Assembly (NCBI GenBank): GCA_964563925.1
Contig: CAZLZD010000003.1
Span: 62,001 to 126,000, forward strand
Source of the DNA: JAUILA01 sp964563925
GTDB lineage: Bacteria > Bacteroidota > Bacteroidia > Cytophagales > Cyclobacteriaceae
Reading direction: 5' to 3'
Length of the DNA stretch: 64,000 nucleotides
Notes under the pieces: model-generated
The model's database searches: none
Seen by the model: only the letters and a program-made list of their open reading frames with translations
Told to the model about the DNA's origin: nothing
In this document: piece after piece, positions 52,544-61,765 of the stretch
Numbering within the stretch: position 1 is the stretch's first letter
How the letters are laid out: each line of letters starts with the position of its first letter
Program-made: the position numbers and the translations under genes

Positions 52544-53443
52544 ATGTTTACAAGGTCTGCCTGGCTTCATTTGCGAATTCCGTTTTCATTTTTCCTGTTG
52601 CCGGTGTTCCTGTTTGCCTTATCCCTTTCACCTAACCTTAATGAATCCCGGCTGCTTATTGTTTTTGTCGCGCTCCATTTTTTCCTGTACCCGGCTTCCA
52701 ATGGGTATAACAGTTACTTTGACAAGGATGAAGAAAGTATTGGCGGATTGAAGAATCCTCCGAAGGTCACGCGGGGCCTGTATTACCTTGCTTTGCTTTT
52801 TGACCTGATTGCGCTGGGCCTCGGATTGCTTATCAGCTGGGAATTTACGGCCATGCTGTTTATTTACGGGCTGGTGTCAAAAGCCTACAGCCACCCTGCC
52901 GTCAGGTTGAAAAAATATGCCTGGACCAGCTGGCTGGTCGCGGGATTTTTCCAGGGATTCTTCACGTTCCTCATGGCGTACATGGGGCTGAACGATTTTT
53001 CCCTGTCGCTTCTCTGGCGGGCGGGTATACTCATCCCGGCCTTTCTGACTTCCATGATCCTGTGGGGCTCCTATCCCATGACGCAGGTCTATCAGCACGG
53101 AGAAGATGCCCGGCGCGGGGATAAAACCCTGAGCCTGAAACTGGGTGTAAGGGGTACATTTCATTTTACGGCGATCTTCTTCACGGTGAGTGTGCTCCTG
53201 TTTGCCTGGTATTTTGCTGCCTTCTTCCGGGCTGAATATGCACTTCATTTCCTTCTCGCCCTGGTACCGGTACTGCTGTTTTTCGGGTACTGGTACATCA
53301 GGGTAAGGAAAGATGCGGGAGCAGCTAACTTCGGAAACACAATGTTTCTGAATTTTCTTTCCGCACTGTGCCTGAATGCCTTTTTTATTTACTTTTTCCT
53401 GGACCATACCCAGATACTCCAGGCTATCCGTGCGGGTTATTAG
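52544..53443 (+). CDS. UbiA-family prenyltransferase
   Basis: A 299-residue integral membrane protein with about eight helices. The first Asp-rich motif lies in the NGYNSYFDKDEESI segment (about residues 57-70). The second, usually DxxxD, is less obvious: a candidate is YQHGEDARRGDKTLSLKLG (about 185-203). UbiA enzymes attach isoprenoid chains to aromatic rings. Its place between a type III polyketide synthase and a flavoprotein suggests that a polyketide-derived ring is prenylated. Convergent with the flavoprotein gene, overlapping by 4 bases. Confidence 0.83.
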   Translation: MFTRSAWLHLRIPFSFFLLPVFLFALSLSPNLNESRLLIVFVALHFFLYPASNGYNSYFDKDEESIGGLKNPPKVTRGLYYLALLFDLIALGLGLLISWEFTAMLFIYGLVSKAYSHPAVRLKKYAWTSWLVAGFFQGFFTFLMAYMGLNDFSLSLLWRAGILIPAFLTSMILWGSYPMTQVYQHGEDARRGDKTLSLKLGVRGTFHFTAIFFTVSVLLFAWYFAAFFRAEYALHFLLALVPVLLFFGYWYIRVRKDAGAANFGNTMFLNFLSALCLNAFFIYFFLDHTQILQAIRAGY

Positions 53444-54561
53444 GAAAAGGGAACGCCATGGGTTTTGCTCATCAGGTACCGGGCCACCGGCGGGGTGTAT
53501 TGCCCGATGCGGACGGCCAGCCTGGAGAATGCCGGGTGCCCGAACAATTGCTGAATTTTACGGCCTGAGGATAACCTGAAGGCAAATTGTGCCTTCCACG
53601 CTTTTCTGTACGCTGATTCCATCGCTTCCCGCTCCGGGTTTTCCCTTTTCATAAAAGGGATAATGACATCAGCGAGAATTTTGCTGCTGTGGATGGCCAT
53701 GGCCATGCCATTACCGCAGAGCGGCGTGATCATTCCGGCTGCATCGCCGCACATAAGCATGTGATTTGTCACAGGTTCTTTCGTTTCGAAGCTGATTTCA
53801 TTAATCACCAGGGGATCATCCCACAGGAATATGGATTTGCTGAATGCGGCTTTCAACTGCGGGTTGACACAAAGGACGTTCTCCTCCATTCTGCGTATGT
53901 CCTTGTGCTCCCGGAGATTGTCCCGGTGACTCAGGTAACACAGGTTGAATTGTCCGTTTTCAATGGCATTGATCCCGCAGTACCCACCCCTGAAATTGTG
54001 CAGGGCCACCGTATCGGTGGCATGCGGGGCATTGGTGACATGATATTTTACGCCGATATAGGGTGATCGACGCTGCATGAAGCCTCGCTTCATTTGCTTG
54101 TCCAGGTGCGACCGCTTGCCGTAGGCCCCGACGACAAGAAAAGCTTCATACGTTCTTTCGCGGGTGCTTACCAGGAAACGGTTGTCCTCAAAACGTATGT
54201 CCTCCGCACGCGACCCGGTAAGAATTTCCACGCCAAGCCGGCGAGCTTTTTCAGCGAAAAAGGAATCAAGTGCATAACGACTGATACCAAAACCCCCGAG
54301 ATCAAGCGGCATACGGATCACTTTTCCCGTGGTATCACTGAGTTCGAAATGGGATATGGAGACTGGTTTTAACGACTCCGGCCATAAGTCATTCTCCTGC
54401 AAAAACGGGATCACCTCATTGGATACATATTCTCCGCATACCCGGTGAAACGGGTATTCATTCTTCTCAATGACAAGCACTTCCAGTCCGCTTTTTCTAA
54501 GCAGAATGGCTGCGGTGAGCCCTGCCAGCCCTCCTCCTATGATCACAATGTGCTTGTTCAT
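53440..54561 (-). CDS. FAD-dependent monooxygenase/geranylgeranyl-reductase-like flavoprotein
   Basis: A 373-residue flavoprotein. The dinucleotide-binding motif GGGLAGLTAAILLRKSG is at residues 9-25, the second FAD contact is in CGDAAGMITPLCGNGMAMA (about residues 270-290), and the middle has the NAFRG-like NFRGGYCGINAIENG. This is the p-hydroxybenzoate hydroxylase/GGR-type family, which hydroxylates aromatic rings or reduces prenyl chains. In this cluster it could hydroxylate the polyketide ring toward a quinone or saturate the prenyl chain. Confidence 0.85.
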   Translation of the reverse strand: MNKHIVIIGGGLAGLTAAILLRKSGLEVLVIEKNEYPFHRVCGEYVSNEVIPFLQENDLWPESLKPVSISHFELSDTTGKVIRMPLDLGGFGISRYALDSFFAEKARRLGVEILTGSRAEDIRFEDNRFLVSTRERTYEAFLVVGAYGKRSHLDKQMKRGFMQRRSPYIGVKYHVTNAPHATDTVALHNFRGGYCGINAIENGQFNLCYLSHRDNLREHKDIRRMEENVLCVNPQLKAAFSKSIFLWDDPLVINEISFETKEPVTNHMLMCGDAAGMITPLCGNGMAMAIHSSKILADVIIPFMKRENPEREAMESAYRKAWKAQFAFRLSSGRKIQQLFGHPAFSRLAVRIGQYTPPVARYLMSKTHGVPFS

Positions 54562-54611
54562 GCAGATATAACTGATTCCGGGTCTGACTGTTTCGCTGGC
54601 ATCCGGTAAAG

Positions 54612-55853
54612 TCAGATTTCCTCTTTCAGGACAATGGTCTTGGTCATGAACTGTGTATCCCGGAGAATACGGATCCTGAGTTTCTTCTTCGGACGGGAAT
54701 TCAGCTGGCCTATGATATAGTCCATGGTCAGGTTTTCCGTACTCCGGCCGTTGATATTGAGAATTTTATCACCTTCCCGCAGGTCGGCCTCGGCGGCTAC
54801 GCTGTTGGGCCGGACTTCAACGATCTCAAAGGTATTCAGGTCACTGCCAATGGCTTTTACGGTAATCCCGGAAAGATTATAGCTGAATTCTTTCTTAAAT
54901 GAGCGACCCCGTTTCAGGTACATTTCTTCCTGCGGAAAGTTGAAGACCACCCTGAACCTCGAGAGCAAGTCTCCACCGATTGATCCGTTGCGATCCACCG
55001 TACTCATCATGAGGCTATCCATCCACGGATCATTCTCCGGGAACGTAACAATAATATCCTCCCAGCAGGCTTTTCCCATATGAAAACGCTGCAGTCGGGC
55101 CAGTGTGCCCGAGAGCCGGCCGGCAAGGCCCCGGCCCACGGAGGTTTTAATGTTTTTTTCCGGAATGGTGATGTCCTCTGCAGAGTCAGCGTACATGATT
55201 ACGCCATGACTGGCCCCGGTATCCACCAGCAGCTTCAGGTCTACGGATTTCCCGTCATAGTACACAGCGGTCCCGTGTACATAGGGCTTGGTGTCTTCGA
55301 CCGTCATAGGAATGGTGAGCCATGACCGCCTCTTTTTAAACCGGCTCGGTGTATACAGGGTCAGAATTCTCCGGTCATAATCGATTTTCACGATGAAGCG
55401 GCTGAAGAGTTCATAGCCCAGTACACCGCTAACTTCTGCGCCCAGGTAGTTTCTTAGCTCCAGGTAATCTTCGTCAAGGACCAGAATGGCGTGACCGTTA
55501 CCGCTGACGCCGGGAAGTTTCAGGGAAACACTGTTTGAGATATAAGCCTTGATGTACCGGTCTTCGCCGATACCTCCGATCACATATTCCTTGGTAAACT
55601 TCAGGCCGATGAGGCGGGCAAAAGCCTTTTCCGTGAGAATGGAAGTACGAACGCCTGTATCCAGCACGAATTTAAGGGGCAAGCGGTCATTAATGACGAT
55701 CGGGATAACGATCAGGTTGTTGTAAATCTCGAATGGTATATCCACTTTGCTCGCGCCCTCATCCAGCTGAAAGCCAAGTATTTGAGCGCTGGCTGACTGG
55801 AGAGACAACGAAAAAAGCAGCACTAAAAATAAAGCCTTTAAAAGTTTATACAT
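54612..55853 (-). CDS. Exported retropepsin-like aspartyl protease with PDZ domain
   Basis: A 413-residue protein from the ATG at 55851-55853 (MYKLLKALFL), which starts the signal peptide; an ATG 7 codons upstream is less likely. Two Asp-Thr-Gly motifs are present, LDTGVRTS at about residue 65 and VDTGASHG near 210, as expected for two retropepsin-like lobes in one chain. A C-terminal PDZ domain (about 325-405) has RPNSVAAEADLREGDKILNING. It probably cuts periplasmic proteins. Related aspartyl protease/PDZ proteins are common in Bacteroidota, but substrates are unknown. Confidence 0.85.
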   Translation of the reverse strand: MYKLLKALFLVLLFSLSLQSASAQILGFQLDEGASKVDIPFEIYNNLIVIPIVINDRLPLKFVLDTGVRTSILTEKAFARLIGLKFTKEYVIGGIGEDRYIKAYISNSVSLKLPGVSGNGHAILVLDEDYLELRNYLGAEVSGVLGYELFSRFIVKIDYDRRILTLYTPSRFKKRRSWLTIPMTVEDTKPYVHGTAVYYDGKSVDLKLLVDTGASHGVIMYADSAEDITIPEKNIKTSVGRGLAGRLSGTLARLQRFHMGKACWEDIIVTFPENDPWMDSLMMSTVDRNGSIGGDLLSRFRVVFNFPQEEMYLKRGRSFKKEFSYNLSGITVKAIGSDLNTFEIVEVRPNSVAAEADLREGDKILNINGRSTENLTMDYIIGQLNSRPKKKLRIRILRDTQFMTKTIVLKEEI

Positions 55854-55959
55854 GCAAATTCCGCGAATTGCCAAGTGAAAAATTAACCATTTTTAGGTCG
55901 AAACGCGACCCTCTCCGGAAAAATTGTTAAGGTAACTGCCGCAAACCTGTTGAAATGGT

Positions 55960-56535
55960 TCAGGTCCGGTCAAGGTGGTCCCATATATCCCCTCCGGAAG
56001 GCTTGTAATTCTGTATGGCCGGGATCACCTCTTCCGGTTTATGGACCACGTGCATCGATGCATTACTGCGGAGGAAACCTTCCTTCATCATGTGCCTGAG
56101 CAGGTCCAGGAAAGGGGTGAAATAATTTTCGGTGTTCAGGATAATAAGGGGATGCTGAATGATCCCAAGCTGGTTCCAGGTCAGGATCTCGGCTGTTTCA
56201 TCCAGGGTGCCTAATCCGCCTGGCAGCACCACAAACCCGTCGGCAAGGCGTGCCATTTCAGCTTTTCGGGCGTGCATACTTTCAGTGACCACCAATTCAG
56301 TAAGCGATTCATGGGCAACTTCCCGGGGCATCATAAAGTCAGGGATCACGCCGATTACTTCACCACCGTGATCCAGAACCGACTGGGCGATGGTCCCCAT
56401 GAGTCCGAGCTTTCCCCCGCCGTAAATAAGGCGGCAATCATTTTCGGCCATCAGTCGCCCGAGCGTGGCGGAGACCGAGCGATACTGCTCCCGCTGGCCG
56501 ATTGATGATCCGCAAAAGACACATATATTCGTCAT
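55960..56535 (-). CDS. LOG-family (TIGR00730) nucleoside-monophosphate phosphoribohydrolase
   Basis: A 191-residue Rossmann-fold protein. The signature PGGLGTLDE is at residues 105-113, the preceding MHARK at 87-91, and the N-terminal VFCGSSIG loop binds phosphate. LOG enzymes split AMP and related nucleotides to base and ribose 5-phosphate, and in plants activate cytokinins. In bacteria this is usually nucleotide turnover. It has no obvious operon partner: RidA is divergent, 43 bases away. Confidence 0.92.
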   Translation of the reverse strand: MTNICVFCGSSIGQREQYRSVSATLGRLMAENDCRLIYGGGKLGLMGTIAQSVLDHGGEVIGVIPDFMMPREVAHESLTELVVTESMHARKAEMARLADGFVVLPGGLGTLDETAEILTWNQLGIIQHPLIILNTENYFTPFLDLLRHMMKEGFLRSNASMHVVHKPEEVIPAIQNYKPSGGDIWDHLDRT

Positions 56536-56578
56536 AAATAGTAAGGTATTTTTTAAAGCTACGTATATTTAAATAAAT

Positions 56579-56965
56579 ATGGCTACACGCAGGAATCACT
56601 TGACCGGAGCGCTCTGGGAGCCCATTGTAGGATACTCACGGGCGGTCAGGGTTGGAAATCTGATCGAAGTATCGGGGACGGTTTCCTTAAAGGAGGGAAA
56701 GCCTTTCGGAGAAGGGAATGTGCGCATGCAGACGCGCCGCATCCTTGAAATAATTGAAGAAAGCTTAGTGGCGCTGGATGCTTCGCGCAAGGATGTGATT
56801 CGCACGCGAATGTTCATTACCGACATATCGCGCTGGGAAGAAGCGGCCGGCGAACATGGCCGGTTTTTTGAGGGAATACAACCGGCGACCTCCATGGTGG
56901 AAGTGTCCCGGCTGATCGATCCTGCGTTTCTGATCGAAATAGAAGCTACTGCTTTTGTCGGGTAG
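56579..56965 (+). CDS. RidA/YjgF-family protein
   Basis: A 128-residue protein of the RidA fold: the N-terminal VGYSRAVRVGNLIEVSGTV, the middle DVIRTRMFITDISRWEEA, and the C-terminal ATSMVEVSRLIDPAFLIEIEATA with the conserved Arg (VSRL). The R-x7-E spacing (R to IEIEA) matches the family site that deaminates reactive enamines and imines from PLP enzymes, such as threonine dehydratase products. It is encoded far from the dehydratase gene (36-37 kb). Divergent from the LOG gene. Confidence 0.9.
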   Translation: MATRRNHLTGALWEPIVGYSRAVRVGNLIEVSGTVSLKEGKPFGEGNVRMQTRRILEIIEESLVALDASRKDVIRTRMFITDISRWEEAAGEHGRFFEGIQPATSMVEVSRLIDPAFLIEIEATAFVG

Positions 56966-57108
56966 AACCGTCGATATCGTGTTTGTTATCGCTGACCATT
57001 TTATTTGGGAAAAGCTTCGGCGAGAGAATGGCCAGAACAAAAAGAACTAAAACTACAATGAGTGCACCCATGATAAGTACTTTATTTTTTGTGCAAATAT
57101 ATGAAGCC

Positions 57109-58560
57109 GTGCGTCATAATAAAACGGTAGGTAATAAAATCCTGACCCTTGTAGTTGTTTTGCTGCTCAGCGGACAGGCATGGTCTCAGAAGCGGACGAT
57201 GGTTTACACCCCGGATTCTTCCACTTATGCCATCGGCGACATCATCGACGGGAAAAAAGAGGGTCGCTGGCAGTTTTTCAACCGGAACGATGAGAAGGTC
57301 GAGGAAGGGGTTTTCCGGAATAACATGCGCCAGGGAGTCTGGGTAGGATATACCGACGGGCGAAAGGCGATGGAGGCCACGTTTAAGGATAATGTGGCCA
57401 TTTACTACAGGGAATTCTATCCCAGTGGAAGGCCAAAACTGGAAGGTAATTTCGCGGATAATAAGAAAACGGGTAAATGGACCATCTATGAGCCTGTGTC
57501 AGGACGCCCGAAGGAAGTGATTACCTATGAGAATGACCTGAAGCAGGGACCCTATGTCCTCTATTCGGCAGATGGTACGGTGGAGATTGAGACAGGGTAC
57601 GACCAGGATTCACTGCATGGAGAATTCACCAAATACTTCTATTCAGGACTCGTGGAGGAGAAAGGAACCTATGATCACGGTAAAAAGACAGGGAAGTGGA
57701 TCGAATATGATGAATACGGCCAGAAACTGGCCGAGAAGAATTATAACCAGGAAGGGAAGCCTGAAGGTGTCTGGACAGAATATTATCCGGGCGATCAGAT
57801 AATGAGCCGGAAGATTTTTGAGGATGGGACCGAGACGGGAGTATGGACAAGTTATTACCCCAACGGTCAGCTTGCAGAGTGGAGTGTATATAAGGACGGA
57901 TGGCAAGACAGCACGTATCTGCAGTATTTTGAGAATGGGAAGCCTGCCGTTCGCGGGCAGTTTGAGAACGGACTTCGAACAGGCATTTGGCAGTTTTATA
58001 ACGACCTGGGGATCCTTGTGGAGGAAGGGTCGTATAAAAATGGCGAACAGGACGGCCGCTGGTTTACGTACTACGATAATGGCAAGCTTCGGATGATCGG
58101 GGCTTTTGATAACGGTCTGGAAGATGGTTTATGGGGGATTTTTCATCCTAACGGGCAACTGATGCAGGAAGAAAGCTGGCGGGACGGAAAATTATGGAAT
58201 ATAAGTCCTTACGTAACGGCCTCAGGAGATACCCTGGATGCCGGGACCCTGGAAAAGGGCGAGGGGACCAAGCTTAATTATTATTTATCCGGGAAAAAGG
58301 AGATATATTGCGAGTTCAGTAATGGGGTGCCGGATGGTAAATGGACCTATTATTACGAGGACGGCACCATTGCGGAGAGCGGACAATTTGAAATGGGTGC
58401 CAAGGAAGGGCCCTGGGTTTATTTTCATGAGACCGGGAGAAAGGAATCGGAAGGGTCTTATGAGGATGGCGAAAAGGTAGGTACCTGGATATATTACAAT
58501 CCCCGGGGTGACGTTCGGGAGCGTATTGACCATACAGCACAATCCGGAAATACAGAATGA
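57109..58560 (+). CDS. Exported MORN-repeat (YwqK-type) protein, probable GTG start
   Basis: A 483-residue protein made of about 15 repeats of roughly 23 residues with the pattern G-x-W-x-x-Y/F-x-x-D/N-G-x-x-x-x-E, characteristic of MORN_2 repeats. The GTG at 57109 directly precedes a signal peptide (GNKILTLVVVLLLSGQAWSQ). The ATGs at 56983 and 57058 would bury the signal behind 25 or more residues. A T-rich -7-like region lies just upstream. Some relatives are labelled antitoxins of the YwqK family; with no toxin gene next to it, a structural or binding role is more likely. Its stop overlaps the DUF2911 ATG by 4 bases. Confidence 0.8.
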   Translation: MRHNKTVGNKILTLVVVLLLSGQAWSQKRTMVYTPDSSTYAIGDIIDGKKEGRWQFFNRNDEKVEEGVFRNNMRQGVWVGYTDGRKAMEATFKDNVAIYYREFYPSGRPKLEGNFADNKKTGKWTIYEPVSGRPKEVITYENDLKQGPYVLYSADGTVEIETGYDQDSLHGEFTKYFYSGLVEEKGTYDHGKKTGKWIEYDEYGQKLAEKNYNQEGKPEGVWTEYYPGDQIMSRKIFEDGTETGVWTSYYPNGQLAEWSVYKDGWQDSTYLQYFENGKPAVRGQFENGLRTGIWQFYNDLGILVEEGSYKNGEQDGRWFTYYDNGKLRMIGAFDNGLEDGLWGIFHPNGQLMQEESWRDGKLWNISPYVTASGDTLDAGTLEKGEGTKLNYYLSGKKEIYCEFSNGVPDGKWTYYYEDGTIAESGQFEMGAKEGPWVYFHETGRKESEGSYEDGEKVGTWIYYNPRGDVRERIDHTAQSGNTE

Positions 58561-59111
58561 GAAAATTAATTACCGTTGTTGGCATCCTGATTGCCATCAT
58601 TGCGATTGCCTACGTGGGGATACGCATTTATACGAAATCATTTAGTCCGCAGGAAGTGGCTGTATACGATCAGCATGGCGTTTCACTTCGGGTAAATTAC
58701 AGCCGTCCGTTCATGCAGGATCGCGAAATTTTCGGAAACCTGGTGCCTTACGGGGATGTATGGCGGACAGGAGCCAATGAGGCGACGACGTTTATCAGCA
58801 ATGCCCCGTTGCAGGTTAACGGACAGACCTTGCCGGCCGGAGAATATTCTCTTTTTACCCGCCCGGGTGAAGAGGAATGGGAGGTCATATTCAATTCTGA
58901 AACCGGTCAGTGGGGGATATCCATCTTTGACGGCAAGCCAAACCGTGATCCGGAGAAGGATGTCCTTACAATTTCGGTCCCGTCCATCACCACCACGGAT
59001 AAATTTGATCAGTTTACCATCACTTTTGATGACATGAGCGAGGAAATAGACCTGATCATGATGTGGGAGAATACCATGGTGGTTGTCCCGTTCACGCTCA
59101 TGCCTGATTAG
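58557..59111 (+). CDS. DUF2911-domain protein
   Basis: A 184-residue protein with one N-terminal membrane helix (about residues 4-22). The DUF2911 pattern is clear: VSLRVNYSRPFMQDREIFG, VPYGDVWRTGANEATTF, PAGEYSLFTRP and WGISIFDGK. The domain is widespread in Bacteroidota and its function is unknown. Its ATG overlaps the MORN gene stop (ATGA), so the two are translationally coupled. Its 3' end overlaps the PD40 gene on the other strand by 4 bases. Confidence 0.88.
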   Translation: MRKLITVVGILIAIIAIAYVGIRIYTKSFSPQEVAVYDQHGVSLRVNYSRPFMQDREIFGNLVPYGDVWRTGANEATTFISNAPLQVNGQTLPAGEYSLFTRPGEEEWEVIFNSETGQWGISIFDGKPNRDPEKDVLTISVPSITTTDKFDQFTITFDDMSEEIDLIMMWENTMVVVPFTLMPD

Positions 59112-60796
59112 AGGTCTTTAATATAGATTCGCACCTCAGCGGGAATTTCCTCCTCCTCTTCATCAGGCTCCTCCTCTTCCGGCCTGGCCGGAATAAGAAC
59201 AGGTTCCCAGTGTATATTCCTGCGATCAATTCCTTTTTCTTCCAATGCCTCAAGAATCGCCTCAGCCTGCTTCGTGGTACGGTCATTATGAAAAGTATGG
59301 GTGATCAGGACGTAACCGGCCGGAAATACAGCTCCAATACTGTCAGAGGCAGTTCCGCGGAAATAGACAGAGTCTCTCGTGAAATGGGAGAGACTAAGCG
59401 TATCATTCTGAAAGGGACTTGCGAGAATGGTATCAGCCGGTGGCGCCCAAAGCGTATCGGTCCGGATTTCAGTAAGATCCGGATCAGACTGCAGTGAGTC
59501 TTCCCGGTATGCGGGCTGAATAACCTCCATTTGCAGGATCATACCCGGGTGTTCACTGGCCAGGCGGGCAAGACGCCTGACCTCGAAATCTGAGGCGCCG
59601 TGAAGGTCTGAGGTATGTGGTACGAAATGAAGGGATGAAGAGACAAGCTCACCAGGCTTAACCGTTTTCAGTTCAATAGTAAGCTGTTCCTTATCGCGGC
59701 GCCCGATTTCGGTGAGTAAGTAGGGTTTGGCAAAGTACATCAGGGAAGGATCGGCGGAAGTGATGGCGAGGTCATAATTACTTCCTTCGGGCAATACAAA
59801 ACTGAATTCTCCGCCCGGGGCGATATTCTGCTGATACAGCCGCTTTCTTTTGTCCACATCAAATACGACGAACCGGGCATTGTCCAGCGGATTTTTATCA
59901 AACGTAACCTTCCCTTTAATACGCATTACGCGGGCCGGCCTGAACTGTTCCGGCAGAAGGCGTTCCACCAGCTGAAAATCCCTCTCCCCTTTTACAGATT
60001 CATACAGGTATCTTCCTTTGGCAGGCACGCTGATAAAGGCATCATTGTATTGAGAATTGATGAAATCCATTGGAACCGGATCACTCCAGCCATTTTCGGT
60101 ACGCCGCGTAACAAACAGGTCCAGTTCGCCTTTCCCCCCCATCGCATCACTGGAAAAGATCAGGGTCTGGTCGTCGGCAAGAATTCTGGGGGTCTGTGAG
60201 TTGCCCGTATTGATATTGGCAGGCAATTCTTCCGGTTCTGCCCAGCCACGCACTGTTTTCCGGGAGACCATGAGCTTGCACCCGGTTGCCCCGCCGTATT
60301 CACTCATCGATTCACACCGCATAAAATAAAGGTAATCCCCGTCAGGCGACAGGGAAGGGCTCCCATCGTGGGCAGTACTGTTGACAGGTTTCCCAAAATT
60401 TCTTGGTGCACTCCAGTCATTGCCTGAGCGCTCGCTGTACCAGAGGTCAAAACCGCCAATACCAGATTTCCTCGAGGTAAACAGGAGCAGGTCTCCTTCA
60501 AAGCTGAGACTGTAACCACCCCGGAAATTTAGCGTAGGACGGTTTATCAAACGGTTTACTTCTTTGCCATCGGCCCATTCTGCCACCCCTTTTCGTGTGG
60601 TCCAGTACATTGAATGATGGCCGTCGTCGGTGTAGTCCGAAAGGTAAACCAGCGTCTCCCCGTCTCCGCTGATATAGGGGGCGTACAGGTTCAGGGATGG
60701 CCGGTTGATGTTCATGGGCAGGGGCCTGACACTGGCCTGGCCAAACACCATGGCACACGTGGCTGAAAGGAGCGTAAAAATCAGGATGCGTCTCAT
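59108..60796 (-). CDS. PD40 beta-propeller protein with degenerate OmpA-like domain
   Basis: A 562-residue exported protein with a signal peptide ending near VFGQ. The first 270 residues hold five or six PD40/TolB-like propeller blades (SPDGDYLYFMR, DDQTLIFSSDAMGG...). A carboxypeptidase-like regulatory strand region follows (about 295-385). The last part resembles a worn OmpA-type domain (VLITHTFHNDRTTKQAEAILEALEEKGI) whose NxxLSxxRAxxV core is not conserved, then an acidic EEEEPDEEEEE tract. The layout recalls PorE of the type IX secretion system but without its TPR part. Identity with PorE is not claimed. Confidence 0.68.
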   Translation of the reverse strand: MRRILIFTLLSATCAMVFGQASVRPLPMNINRPSLNLYAPYISGDGETLVYLSDYTDDGHHSMYWTTRKGVAEWADGKEVNRLINRPTLNFRGGYSLSFEGDLLLFTSRKSGIGGFDLWYSERSGNDWSAPRNFGKPVNSTAHDGSPSLSPDGDYLYFMRCESMSEYGGATGCKLMVSRKTVRGWAEPEELPANINTGNSQTPRILADDQTLIFSSDAMGGKGELDLFVTRRTENGWSDPVPMDFINSQYNDAFISVPAKGRYLYESVKGERDFQLVERLLPEQFRPARVMRIKGKVTFDKNPLDNARFVVFDVDKRKRLYQQNIAPGGEFSFVLPEGSNYDLAITSADPSLMYFAKPYLLTEIGRRDKEQLTIELKTVKPGELVSSSLHFVPHTSDLHGASDFEVRRLARLASEHPGMILQMEVIQPAYREDSLQSDPDLTEIRTDTLWAPPADTILASPFQNDTLSLSHFTRDSVYFRGTASDSIGAVFPAGYVLITHTFHNDRTTKQAEAILEALEEKGIDRRNIHWEPVLIPARPEEEEPDEEEEEIPAEVRIYIKDL

Positions 60797-60988
60797 AATT
60801 CAGGTGATCTAAAAACTTCAATATACATATAACGGGCCAAAAACATCCCTGCGTGCCCTGTGGATGTAGGTTTTACAGACAGATTGCCCTTATTTGAGTT
60901 AAAAAATAATATCAGACGCTGATTGGCAGGGCAGTACGCGGGTGTACACAGGGGATAACCGGGAGTTGGGGGGCGGGTCCAAAAGCCC

Positions 60989-60996
60989 TATCTTTG
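60989..60996 (+). promoter_or_regulatory. -7 box giving a near-leaderless esterase mRNA
   Basis: TATCTTTG matches TAnnTTTG exactly and ends 4 bases before the ATG at 61001. Transcription should start at or within a few bases of the start codon, implying leaderless translation. Confidence 0.55.
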
Positions 60997-61000
60997 CCCT

Positions 61001-61765
61001 ATGGAGCTTAATTACAAGACATTCGGCGAGGGTAAACCGCTCGTTATTCTTCACGGACTTTTCGGGTCGCTTGACAATTGGCTGACCCTCGGCAAGGAAT
61101 TCAGCGAATTCAGGAAGGTATACCTGGTCGACCAGCGAAATCACGGCCAGTCGCCGCATTCCGACGAGTTTTCCTACGAGGCCATGGCCAGGGACCTGAA
61201 GGAGTTCCTGGAGCAGCATGAGATCAGCGAACCCGCGATTCTCGGGCATTCGATGGGAGGTAAGACCGCGATGACCTATGCCGTGACCTACCCCGGAGAC
61301 TGGGAAAGGCTCATCGTGGTGGATATTGCTCCTAAAACGTATCGCGTCCACCACCAGGAGATCATTGATGCCCTGAATAAACTGGATGTTTCCTCCCTGG
61401 AAACACGGGGTGAGGCAGAAGAGGCGCTCTCCGGGGAAATTAAGGACGAGGGTGAGCGTTTGTTCCTTCTGAAAAACCTGAAACGGAACCGGGAAGGAGG
61501 CTTTAGCTGGAAAATGAACCTTGACGCCATAGAGAAAAACATCGAAGAGATTGGCCAGGGCCTGGAAACGCGGCAGGCGACGGAAAAGCCGGTGTTGTTC
61601 ATACGCGGAGAAAAATCACGCTATATAAAAGATGAGGATTTCATCCTGATAAACCAGCATTTCCCGAATGCACGCATTGAGACTGTCAGTGGCGCCGGCC
61701 ACTGGGTTCACGCGGAAAAACCGGAGGAACTATTCGGACTGGTAAAGGATTTTCTCCGGGATTAA
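61001..61765 (+). CDS. YbfF-like alpha/beta hydrolase (esterase)
   Basis: A 254-residue cytoplasmic hydrolase. It has the oxyanion segment HGLFGSLDNW, the motif DQRNHGQSPHS, the nucleophile elbow GHSMGG (about residues 86-91), Asp in IRGEKSRYI and His in GAGHWVHAEKP. It matches the YbfF/acyl-CoA-esterase-like branch. The substrate is unknown. A strong -7 box lies 4 bases before the ATG. It converges with the DUF2905 gene, overlapping by 4 bases. Confidence 0.9.
   Translation: MELNYKTFGEGKPLVILHGLFGSLDNWLTLGKEFSEFRKVYLVDQRNHGQSPHSDEFSYEAMARDLKEFLEQHEISEPAILGHSMGGKTAMTYAVTYPGDWERLIVVDIAPKTYRVHHQEIIDALNKLDVSSLETRGEAEEALSGEIKDEGERLFLLKNLKRNREGGFSWKMNLDAIEKNIEEIGQGLETRQATEKPVLFIRGEKSRYIKDEDFILINQHFPNARIETVSGAGHWVHAEKPEELFGLVKDFLRD

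Noticed and set aside
56983..57108. N-terminal extension of the MORN-repeat protein
   Set aside because: It would put more than 25 charged or mixed residues in front of a clear signal peptide; the GTG at 57109 fits better.
57109..58560. YwqK-type antitoxin of a toxin-antitoxin pair
   Set aside because: The label comes from family naming only; no toxin gene adjoins it, and the DUF2911 gene downstream is not toxin-like.
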